From Trifolium pratense (lineage: Eukaryota > Streptophyta > Magnoliopsida > Fabales > Fabaceae), in the NCBI RefSeq assembly GCF_020283565.1, contig NC_060060.1, positions 38,874,001-38,938,000 on the forward strand: a stretch of 64,000 nt of DNA, written 5' to 3'. The notes beneath the pieces were generated by a model. It did not search any database and had not been told where the DNA came from. It saw only the letters and a list, made by a program, of their open reading frames with translations. Both the position numbers and the translations under genes were made by a program. Below, piece by piece: positions 1-12,500 of this stretch (within the stretch, counting starts at the first letter, position 1; each line of letters opens with the position of its first letter).

Positions 1-537
1 TACTATTTTTTCAAAAAATGGGCTGCACTGCCAGTCGGTATCAGTGTAAGTCTTAATAATTGTATTGCCATTCTTTTTATATATAAATTTCTTCTTCCTG
101 GAGTTCCCATAATGTACTCTAAAATTCCAAGAGACAAGAACTACTCAAATGAAATTCTCTTGAATTGTGTATGATTTGACTATGCAAACTTGCAGTGAAT
201 ACAATGTTTGGTTTTGTGTGAAACAAAATAGATTAATTTCCCAACTAATGATGATATCTTTCCTCATCCACTGCTGCACCTTCATTTGCATTACCCATTT
301 TAATAGTCGAATACTCAAATATGTAGGCGTACTTACATTCTGACAAACTGTATTACCCGAGGATCTTGTTTTATCTAAACATGATTTGATTTAGTCAGTA
401 CCGTTATTAGGAAGATCAGTCTCTCTCACTCCCTCTCTCTCTCCCCCCCCCCCCCTATCTTTGTGTGCTGATGTAGTTGAAAGAATCTGTGAGCAGGCAC
501 TTGAAATAATTTGACTGACAGCTTTATTATCTTACAG
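1..537 (+). other. intron of the VPS13-like gene, cut by the window edge
   Basis: No coding exon is visible before the acceptor ending at 537. The stretch is AT-rich with a CT/C-rich tract that includes 13 consecutive C at 443-455. About 45 bases near 45-95 are closely similar to 13,500-13,550 in a later intron of the same gene, so both carry copies of one short repeat. The 5' exons encoding the chorein N-terminus lie upstream of the window. Confidence 0.75.
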
Positions 538-3500
538 CCGTCTTCTGGAAATTCATGGCTGAGTTCTCTTATCTCTACAATTATTGGAAACCTCAAGATA
601 TCTATAAGTAATGTGCATATCAGATACGAAGATTCAGTCAGGTTGGTTAATAAGTACCGTTTTATTTCCTTGGTTGTACTAGTATCATATTGACATTTAA
701 TTTAATTTTTCTACTTTTTAGATCAATGAGGATTTTCTTTTGCTTTGTTTCCGCTTGCTTATGCTATTAAGTGTTGTTTGCAGTAATCCCGGCCATCCAT
801 TTTCTTCAGGTGTGACTTTGGCTAAGCTTGCTGCTGTTACAATGGATGAACACGGGAATGAAACTTTTGACACTAGTGGTGCTTTGGATAGATTGAGGAA
901 GGTAAAACCTTTTGTTAAGATAGTTTTATGAAACTTCTTTTGAAGGTCAACATGTTTTACTAAACCAAATCGAGACCTGCCAATGTTGATTTTTGATCCA
1001 GTAAAGCTTCATGTTTTAATACAATGTCTTTTATATTGTAGTTTATGCACTCATTATTGTTACTTCTGTACTGGTTTGTTGTACAGAGTCAGGAATTGTT
1101 TTGCAATATTTCAGAATTTAGTGGACCTAATAGAGGTGGATCAGAAATAATAGGAAAATTAGAGATTTTATTCAAGTCAAAACCCCAAAATCTTGGTCAG
1201 TATGGAGTTGATACAATAACAGAAAGCAGAAAAAGAAGACCCTTCTAGGTATTCTAGAGACTTGGACTCTCCGAATACTGAAATCCCCAATCCAATCAGA
1301 ATTGTCCTCATTTACTCTCTCTGTTTTTTTTAGTTTCACCCCCATCATTACAATTTATTGACTACCAAACAGTTACTAACTGCCCCTCTCCTCTTTTTAT
1401 TCCTGCTCCCTCTGTTACAATCAACTGTCTAGTGGACAGTTACTATTATCAGCAACTCCCTTGGTTCTAAAATTCTGAAACCACACTTCTTTTTTCCTAT
1501 TGAAAATCATCTTAATAGGTGCTTTACTATAGACACCAAGGCAGGTGGTATTCACAATTCCTACATTTTACTCTTTCGCCATATGGTTCTGTAATTTGGG
1601 TCGGAGATGTATCTTCCTGGCTATTTCTGGCTGGTTTTATCAGATGATTTCAGTAGTCATTTTGTTAGCCACTTGTAGTTCTCCCCCCATGTGACATGGT
1701 GCACCACAGAATGGTGGTAGAGATATTAATAAGTTCTTTCCTTGGCAGTTGAAGCACTAGGGATGGCTTGGTTCCTTAAATCTTAATGGAGCCTCTTTGA
1801 TATATTTTGATCATTGTTGCGTCCAATTCTAATTTAATTAATTGTTCAGCTCACGGTCAAAGTGGGCTTTTACATTGTTACAGCAGTGCAACTCATCATT
1901 TTTTGCTTGACAAATATTTTCTTCTTTTTACAGTCAGTGCACCTTGAGCGGCTAGCTCTTTATCATGATTCTGATCGGCTTCCTTGGGAGATTGACAAGA
2001 GATGGGAGGATATCAGTCCACATGAATGGATCGAGGTTTTTCTAATTTGGTCAACTCTGTATTCTGATTCGATGTGTTACATGTCAACTAGATATTTTTA
2101 TTAGCATGGTTTGTGACTTATGCTCCTCATTTTATGCGTTGTCATATTTGTGTTGTACCAGATATTTGAAGATGGCATAAAAGAGCCTACTGATCACCAT
2201 AAGTCCGTTTCTAAGTGGGCTATGAACCGGACGTTCTTGGTTTATCCTATCAATGCAGTCCTACAGTATCACCGTCTTGGAAACCAAGAAAGAAGTGATC
2301 CCAACATTCCATTTGAGAAAGTTTCACTTGTCCTCACGGATGTCTCTCTTACTCTTACTGAGGTATTTAATTTTCAATTGTTTTATTTATTTCTAAAATT
2401 GCCCCTGACTTTGGTGTCTAACACAAATCTAATTAAGAGAAAAGGTCTAGAATCCTGGATGCTTCAATGTGTCCGCTTTGCTTTTCTTATGCCGTCCTAA
2501 CTTGTTTTGATATCATACTGGACATCCAACTTATTTTTTGAATTATTGTAGAAATTTTAAGTACTAAGATTATTAATTCTTACATTTTGTCACTGAACCG
2601 TCATTTGTGTCTCCTTGAAATTACTTTTTGTTTTACTTATTTCTGCTTGAACTACAGGCTCAATATCATGATTGGATAAAACTCTTGGAAGCTGTTTCAA
2701 GATACAAGATATATATGGAAGTTTCTCATTTACGACCTTCAGTTCCCATCTCAAAGGCTCCTTATTTGTGGTGGCAGTATGCTGCACAGGCTACACTCCA
2801 GCAGCTGAAGATGTGGTAATTAATTATGGTTTTGTTGGAATAAATAAATTACCTTTTAATGAGATATGTATGAGAGTGCAGAAGTCTCCCAATCATATGG
2901 TTTTTGTGCTGTTCTTGTCAAAACCTGGATTTGAAATGGTTTTTACACTTTGTGTTAAATCAGTTATCGCTTGTCATGGGACCAAATTAGACATCTTTGT
3001 CAGCGTCGGCGGCGATACATTCAGTTGTATGTAGCTTCCCTAAAACAGTCACCTGATGTCAACCATTTAGAAATCAGAGAAATAGAGAAGGATCTTGATT
3101 CAAAAGTGATTCTTCTATGGAGGTCTGTATATTACTTTTCATGGTCAATGTGCTGTTGATTATTGATGATGAATATCATGTTTTATGCCAACTTATGACT
3201 ATTTTTACTTTTGGCTTAAATGCAGTTTTAGTCCCCCTATTTTGACTAAAACTGCAATTTTGGTCCCTTCATTTCAAAAACTTTGACCAATTCATAATTT
3301 TGGCCATCCAATTGATGTCTTGATGATAAATTAGGTGACTTGACATTAAAAACAGGACACAACATATTGAAAGGCAATCACAGCTTAAATATTGAGAGGT
3401 TTGCTGGTTTGGGTATTATAGGATAATTATTAAGTAATTCAGCCTAACGGCCTCCCCTTTGTAAAAAAAATAAAGAAAAAATAATAGGATTATTAATACT

Positions 3501-6500
3501 TTGACACTTCAATTTTCTATTTTAAATCTAGCTCATGTGCAACTCGCACACTGCTTTAAAAGTTTGCCTGTTCATTTTTATAAGTCCCCCTCCAAACTTT
3601 CTTTTGCATTAATTATTTTTCATCATAATACCTTCATTTACTCCTCTCTCACGTGAGGGTTGATCAGCTCATACTTATTTCTGGATTTTTTTTTTCTCAT
3701 CAGTGTTTCCAAGAAGTTGAAAGACTGATTCTATTATTTGATTCGATTGTTTCTAAATTATTTTTGATTTTCATGTCATTTTCTTCTCCCAATACTTGTA
3801 GAATGTAGAATGTTTATTTTTTTGGGTAACAATTTTTTTTTTCTTTTTCCATCAATATATGTTCACTTATAAATTAATGGTGATTTGTATGTGTCAATTT
3901 TTGCTTGTTATATATAGGCTGCTAGCTCATGCCAAGGTTGAATCTGTAAAATCTAAGGTAGCTGCTGAAGAAAGGAAAATCAAGAACAAGAGCTGGTTTT
4001 CATTTAGATGGTATGCGGCAATTTCACAGTTTTGCATATTCTTTCCACTTCAGAATTAGTTTTTGTTTTTGTATTGTGTGGAATAGATTTTAGCCACATT
4101 TTCAGGCCTTTTTGGTATGCATTTTCCATAGTGTTAAAAGTCCCAATTTAGATGAGAGATGACTTGAACATATGTTTATAACTGGAGGTAATCCTCACCT
4201 TACAAACCAGTTTTGTAAGGTTGAGTTATCCCCAACCCAAAATTCCAAGATGGTATCAGAGCCTCCTCCAAGGTCAGTTGTACCATCAGCTATCAGGGTT
4301 CTGCCATCGAGTTACTCAGATCAGCTCCAGATGTCCAGTCCTGGGTGTGAGGGGTGTGTGTTAAGTGTCCCACTGATCTAAACATATGTTTATAAGTGGG
4401 GGTAATCCTCACCTTACAAGCCAGTTTTGTAAAGCTGAGTTAGACCCACCCAAAATTCTACGACATAGTATTAGCTTGTACAGATGAAGCTTTATTGTAG
4501 TTCCATTTTTTTGCAGGCGTGCTGACACAGAAGAATCTTCTTTGAGCGATGTTTCTGAGGAGCAACATCTTAATGAAGAAAGATTGACTACAGAGGAATG
4601 GCAGGCAATCAATAAGTTACTAAGTTTTCAGCCTGAGGAGGAGTTGATGGTACGATCTACAAAAGATGTGCAGAATATGGTCCAGTTTATGGTAACTGTA
4701 TCTATTGGTCAGGCTGCTGCCAGGATTATCAGTGTGAATCAGGTGGAAATTGTATGTGCTCGTTTCGAGCAACTTGATGTGTCAACCAAGTTTAGGCATC
4801 GTAGTGTTTACTGTGATGTGTTACTAAAATTCTATGGTCTATCTGCTCCTGAAGGTTCACTTACCCAGGTTTGCTTCTTTGCATTGTAAATTGCATAAAT
4901 ATTTTGCTGAAATAATATAGTTTATTTTGCAGACTTGAATAGTTTGACTTTTTTTTCTTTCTCTGCATCTCTGTCCTTATACACGTGCACACATACATGC
5001 ATGTTTCTCATCCAGTTTAACTTACATTTAAGTTACTTTTTTCAAGTTCTACTATTTTGCTTACATTATTTTTGTAGGTTTTCAAAGTAAATATGTGTTT
5101 TGTTGATAATTGAAGCCTAATTATCCTTCAAGTTACTTTTTTCAAGTTCTACTATTTTGCTTACATTATTTTTGTAGGTTTTCAAAGTAAATATGTGTTT
5201 TGTTGATAATTGAAGCCTAATTATCCTTCTTTATAGATATTTTGTTTGTTCGCTAGTTCTTACTTCTTGGGAACTCGATGTGTAGAGTGTTTATAGTGAG
5301 CAGAAGGTGAATGCAGTAGTGGCTAGTTTTGTGCACTTGCCAATTGGGGAGAATATTGATTGGAGATTGTCAGCTACAATTGCTCCATGCCATGTTACGG
5401 TAATATCTGAATCCTTAAGAGTGAAAATGGAGTGTTTGAATTTTTCCATTTTCCCAGAAAATCCATCCATTTTCCATGTACTTTTTCTTTTATTTTGTCA
5501 TAAGAATTTCTTCTTTTATCTAATAAGATCTTTCTCTTGCTCCAATAATGAAACACTCCCATTCCCCTCTAAAATAAAAATGAGCTTTTATGTGTTTGGT
5601 ATTGCATTCTTTCTGGAAGGTTCTTTCTTTGCATCAACTAATCTTTCTTACTCTTGTTTGCAGGTTTTAATGGATAGTATTGATCGTGTCTTTGAGTTTT
5701 TAAAGCGGAGTAGGGCAGTCAGTCCTACTGTTGCATTGGAGACAGCTACCGCTTTGCAGGTGAAATCCTTGTATTTGACTTTTGGCTTTTTTTAATTGAA
5801 AAAATACATTATTGTAAAGGAAGCCACTGCCCAATTTTTGTTTCTCCTGTTTGTTATAAAATGTTTTTTTGAGTTTTCATTTCAACTTTATTATTATAAT
5901 GAAGGAACCTTCAAACTTGCCGTCCTTGTGTTTATCATGTGGCTTGAAATTGTTGATTTTCACTGCATTGTGGTATGGTACTGCTTTAAGCATTAGCTAT
6001 TGTGCGGTTATATAATTCAGAAGACTCAAAATGCTTTTGATCTATGAAAATATGACTTTTAAACTAGTATATTTTCTTTTGTTTCGTCTTTGGTCTCTAC
6101 ATTAAAAATACGTGTAACTTTACATTGTAGTCCTGTTAGTCCTTGTTGAGTACTTAAAATGCAACTTTTTGTTAATGACAAGGACTAAAAATGAACAAAA
6201 TTTGGATTGTGAAAAAACCCTAGAAACTCCATTGTAGAGATCGAGAGCTTTAAGAGAGTAGAGAAAATTGTAGTCCTTTTAGTCCTTGTTGAGTACTTAA
6301 AATGCAACTTTTTGTTAATGACAAGGACTAAAAATGAACAAAATTTGGATTGTGAAAAAACCCTAGAAACTCCATTGTAGAGACCGAGAGCTTTAAGAGA
6401 GTAGAGAAAACAGAAAACTGAATCTGCAACTATTCTTAATCTGACTAGACTGAATCTCCAATTACAATGTGAATCAGATATGAACATAATTTGAATAGAA

Positions 6501-9500
6501 ACTAATTGAAAAAAATATCTTGATTTCAGGGAATAAAATTAACGTGAATTTGAAAATAATACCTTAAGAGTTGTTTTTTAATAGAGAAAATGCTGTATTA
6601 CTTTTATAGGGTATGATGTTTGATTTACATGCAGTGTTTTAAAACCCGGACTGGCCGATCAGACTGGGAACCAGGGGCATGGATGGATCGGTCTAGTCAT
6701 AAGATAGGATATGCAATAAGACCCGCGAAAACTGCTGTGACCCGGCTGGGTCACTAATCAAACCGTTCAAACCTGGTAAACCTAACGAAGGAAACCAGTT
6801 TCATAATAAAGCAAATTTTATATTAAATTAAGTAAAAAATTGGTAGAAAGAAGGATCGAACCCAGGGTAACCAATTTTCATCCAGGTTTAACTTGCCACT
6901 AGTCTAGATTTATACTGTTCATGGAATTTTCAGAGGCTGTTGATTATTATATGTGGTTTGCAACCCTTATTAAGGGCTCGTTTGGCCCAACTTTTTTTAG
7001 AGCTTATGCAAACATCTTATGCAATTTTTATATATTATTATAAGTTTGTCAAGGTAGTTTATGATAAAATAGCTTATAAAATTACAATTTTCACTACTGT
7101 GAACTTATAAAATTGCATAAAACCTAATTTTTATTGCATAAGTTGTTTGCATAAGCTCTAAAAAAAGCTGGGCCAAACGGACCCTAAATTAAATAAGAAA
7201 ATATTCAAAAACGCATTAAAAAAATGCAAAAGTGCCACTATTTCTTTTATTTACACAATGATATTATTATTATTATTTTTTTTGACGCAATACAATGATA
7301 TTATGTTATTAATATTAACATTCAACTTTTAGAAAATAAATTGGTATAACTTATTTTTTCAAGAGTTATAAAATTAAAATAAATTTAGTATAAAATGTCT
7401 TTTTAAGTGTTGAATTTATATGTCAGGATTAATATAGACCCGTTCAAGAACCATGCTGTCCAACCAGTGACCTAGTCCCTTGACTGGGTCGATCATGCTG
7501 TCTACATGAGTTGCCTGGCCTACATATTTAATTCTAAAAGCTAATATGTATGCTAAGAATTATCTAGCTATGGATCCAAATCAGGCTAATGTTTAAGGGC
7601 CCCTTTAAGGGTTCTATAATCTCAAAAACTATTCATATATCCCCCCCCCCCCCCCCCCCCCCCCCCCAAACATTTATTGAATGGTAACCTGCTGTAGCTT
7701 TATATACTTTCTGGGCTAACTTGTTTAACTGGTAATTGCAAGGGCAGATGAAATTTGAGAAAGTGACTCGTAGAGCGCAGGAGCAATTTCAAATGGTTTT
7801 AGAAGAACAAAGCCGGTATTCATTTTTATTCTATTTTTTCTTTTTATATTTTAAGGGATGTTTTTGCTTCCTCTGTCTTGCCTGTTGTTGCGTGGGTACA
7901 TTTTTGTTGTTTTTGTTAATGTTAATCATATTCATACCTAATAAAAACATTGCAATGTCCATAAAGACAGTGAACCAATATGCTTGGAATTATTAGGTAG
8001 TCTGAGAGATGTGGCCAGAAGCTTTTCCTACGAAATTTGTGAGGATTAAAAAGGACTTATTTTTTTGAAATACTGCAGCATTATCCTTTAATTCATGTTT
8101 TATTTTTCTCATTTTGTTTTATCAGTTTTTTCTCTTAAATTGAAGTATATAATGCTCAATTATAGATTGTTATTCTGATTGATTTTTTCAGATTTGCATT
8201 TGATATTGACCTCGATGCTCCAAAAGTAAGAGTTCCTCTCAGAACTAGTGGTTCAGACAGATGTGATAGTCATTTTCTTTTGGATTTTGGTCATTTCACC
8301 CTACACACAGCGGTATGCTTCTTGAGTTACAAGATTTTAATTTGTGATTATGCTATGGTGTTTTCTTTAATTATTTAGTACTCTCACAGGAAAGTCAGTC
8401 CGATGAGCAGAGGCAGAATCTTTATTCTCGGTTTTACATTACCGGACGAGATATTGCTGCTTTTTTTACAGATTGTGGCTCTGATTTTGGGAGTTGCAGT
8501 TTGGTGAAGCCAACTTATGATAACCAAATAAAGAACTCACCCATTACCGAAAAAGATGAAAATGTTTATTCTCTGATTGATAGGTGTGGAATGGCAGTAC
8601 TTGTTAATCAGGTTTGTTTGTCATACTTATCCAAATTATTCTGTAGTCATTTTCTGGATGACATGTTACTGAGCATACTTTGTTCTTATCATGTTTCTGT
8701 CTTTGGTTACTCAAGATTAAATTGCCTCATCCAAGTTACCCCTCCACTCTTATCTCCATTCAAGTGCCGAACCTGGGTATTCACTTTTCATCAGAGAGAT
8801 ATTTTAGAATCATGGAACTGCTAAAAATATTATACAAGACTATGGAAACTTGTAGTCAGCCTACGTCAGATAGTTTCCAATCTAAACTTGCTTCTTGGAG
8901 TCCTGCAGATCTTGCCACTGATGGTAGAATCCTAGTATGGAAGGTATTTCCATAATTCTTCGTAAATTTACTCATTAGTCATTTATTTTTAAGGTATCAA
9001 TTTGTTTTTTCCAATAAATTGAAAATAATGTTGCATTGCATAGGGAATTGGCAATTCCGTTGCTACATGGCAGCCTTGTTTCTTGGTGCTTTCAGGATCA
9101 TATCTTTATGTATTTGAATCAGCAAAGTCCCAGAGTTACCAGCGATACCTAAGGTTTCTTGCATCCTTTTCTATTTTATTTCTGGAAATTAATGCCAATG
9201 TTTCTTTTAACAGAGATATTTTATTTAAGAAACATGATTGTTTTTTACAAAAAGACATGAAAAAATAAGGCTCCGTTTACTTTCTGAAAACATTTTTCAT
9301 TCATTTTCTAAAATCTATGTTTATTTAAATTGCTAATAAAGAGATGGAAGATTCATGGTGTGAATATTTGTGTGATAGAGAAAAGGTGGAAAGCAAACTA
9401 GGAAGAATGCATTTTTAAAAATAATGAAAACAATGTCTTGGCATTTTTTTATTTTTTTTTGAAAATGTTAGATCTACTTTCCAAATTTGTTCTTAGAATT

Positions 9501-12500
9501 GAGAGTTGGGCCTAACTCATCCTTACAAAACTGACTTGTATGGTGAGGATTGCTTCTAACTGAACCAGAAGATTCTGCAATGAGTAACTAACTGGAATCA
9601 GAATATTCTAGACTTGTAAGAACTAACTGACTCTTATTCTATGAAAATTTGCATCACTAACATCGGAAATAACTTACTAAGTACTAACACTTGCTGCTAG
9701 ATATCACTTGAGGTAAATCCTCACGCCATAGCAATGCTGACAGGACCAATAAATACGTCTTACAAGTTCGACTCTCTTCTAACTAAAAACATTACCCCAG
9801 AAAAATTCAGAGCCTATGCTCTCTTTTGTAAGCTCTACGGAGTGGAAAGTCTAAAGGAAAATTAGTACCATGAATATAACATAAATTGTTATTGGGCAAG
9901 TTATAAATTGGAAAGAGCTGATAATGGTTGGGGATTTTTTTTCTTCAGAAACTGGCATTACTCAATTTTTTTTCAGAAACTGTCATTACCCAAATGATAT
10001 GTTAGGCCACCTGCATATGTCCATGTTGTAATGATCAGTCATGACGGTGTGCTGAGACACTATATTGACGAGATATAGCCAAAATATTTTTTATAAGGCT
10101 TGAGTTAGGACTTACCCTACTGCAATATTTTTGTATAGACCACCAAAGCCCATGCCTTCCAAATCTTCCGACGTCTTTATTTGCCTTCAATTTCTAAGAG
10201 TTTGTTGTGATAATAGATTTTAAACAGAATTTATTTTAATTTAATTTATATATTTAATTTAGTGTTTGGACTCTGCAGCATGGCTGGTAGGCAAGTCCTT
10301 GATGTTCCCCCGATGAATGTTGGTGGTTCCCCATTTTGTATTGCTGTAAGCACCAGGGGAATGGACATTCAGAAGGTAAGCTAAATAAGTTCCGGTAATC
10401 TTGAAAGATGTATGGTGTTTCATTTCTCAAATTATTCATATTTTATTCTTCTACTCTTCATTATCAACTCTTCAACGCTTCTTTCTCTAAACTCATAACA
10501 CCTCAAAGAAGTTACTTGATAGCATGCTAAATGACTTGTGACAGAGAACATTTTTACTATTCTTTCTGTGAACATGAGCAGCACAAAATATTAGAATAGT
10601 GACTTTCCCACTTTTCGCTAAACCTCTATCCCAGTTTATAGCTGTTCGCTATCCGAGATTAATAAAATAGGCGACAAGTTAATTCTGGAGTTGTTAGGTC
10701 AGTTTTGCATTAAACAGACTGAAACAGTCCTGAAAACTCTACCTATATACGGATAGTTGTGGCAGAGTTAACATTAGTGTAATCATTTCAATCAAATTCA
10801 GTTTAACCTTTTCTGTATTTCTCTCTCAACCTATTATCAACTGTAGTACCGGATGAAATAAGACCGGATGACCTGCTTTTATGCTTTGATTACTTCTTTT
10901 GGTTTCTGATTCCAAATCAAAAGTAGAGGATGACATCTTAAATTTTGGTTCAGCTCTAGAATCTTCATATAGGTATCCACTGGGAATGGTTATGCTTGTT
11001 TGTTAACTTGCTTGCCCTGACTCTTTGAAAATATGAATTTCCTTGCAGGCTCTGGAATCTTCTAGCACCTGGATCTTAGACTTTCGGGAAGAAGAGGAGA
11101 AGTGTGGCTGGTTCAAAGGACTCATCCAAGCTACATATCAAGCTTCTGTAAGTCACTCTTAGTATGCTTTTTTCTCATTTATTTTGCTTTAGTTAGATAT
11201 TATTCCTGGATCTTCATATATGTATACATTTTGCATGCAGACTCCCCTATCAGTTGATGTGCTAGGTAACTCAGAGGGTGCTGATGCTTCCTACAATATT
11301 CTTAATACCACAAACTCAAAAGCAGCTGACATTGTTATAAATGGGGCATTGGTGGAAGCCAAGCTGTTTATATATGGAAAGGTTTGATTTGATACATTCC
11401 TTTTAAGGCTTTGTCTGGCACAAGCATGAGGAAGCTTAGTGTGTAATATGCGCACAAGTGGACACCCATCGTTCATGGTGTTACTTTTTATAACATTCCC
11501 AAACTATGCCTTTCCGATATTGAATGAGAGAGTGAGAGATAGATTTTTCTAAGTAAAACTGTTAAAGTGAATGTTACTATGGTTCTGTTTGGGAAGACAA
11601 ATAAGCTAGCTTATAAGCTAAAAGCTCTGTTTGGGAAGACAAATAAGCTAGCTTATAGCTTATAAGCTAAAAGCTCTGTTTGGTTACAGTTTTTAAAAAA
11701 GAGCTTATAGCTTATTTTTCAAACGCTATTTCAAGTAGCTTATGAGCTTATAGCTTATCATTTTTTCTTCCATTTTTACCCCTATCATCTTACTTTTAAA
11801 AAATTAAATTTTTTTTTCCCGTCATTTCATACTTATTTGCTAGTTCAACCAGCTACAAATTCAATCAGCTAGCTTATTCGCTATAAACTAGCTTATTTGC
11901 TATTAGCTAATATGCTATAAGCTAGCTTATCAGCTATCCGATATTTTTTACCAAACAGAGCCTATGTATTTATTTGCTGGTTACAACTGTACTAGCCGCT
12001 GAAGCTTGTAAGACAAGCCACAGTATAACAGAACTGAACTATCAACTGCCACTAACTAACTAATTTGTTGTATTAATGATTCTTGGGGATTCTGAATACA
12101 AGCTTGCAATTTATAGTGCTAGCAGCATAACTGACACACTAACGGAAATTAAGTTATGCCAGCTAAGTGCTTCAGAAGAGAGAAATTGAGAGTAAAAAGG
12201 AAACTATATGTCTTTCTCAAATAATTCTGTTACATTCTCTAACTTTAGATATTTATTAAATGCTGAAACCTCTAGGCAACAAGCTACTAATAGTTAAAAG
12301 AATAACTTATAGGATAACTAACTTGTGACTAACAGTTGGTTCAACCGTAATGGGGTAACTCATAAGAATCTAGAATACTGCACTAAGCAGTGATATGTGA
12401 GACAAAACCGAGACATGCAGAACTATCTCATGCTTCTATCACTAGCTTAGCTAGCTGACTAGAAACTTCTGTAACCTAACTTAGTGTTCACCATCATATG

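Noticed and set aside
1087..1248. Possible extra VPS13 exon after the CAG at 1,084-1,086
   Set aside because: The frame ends in a stop without a usable donor, and direct joining of 784-901 to 1934-2035 gives the conserved LRK..LERLALYHDS order.
10267..10278. Alternative acceptor ATTTAG upstream of the PH exon
   Set aside because: It leads to a stop in the required frame. The acceptor CTCTGCAG at 10,271-10,278 restores the frame and the PH sequence.
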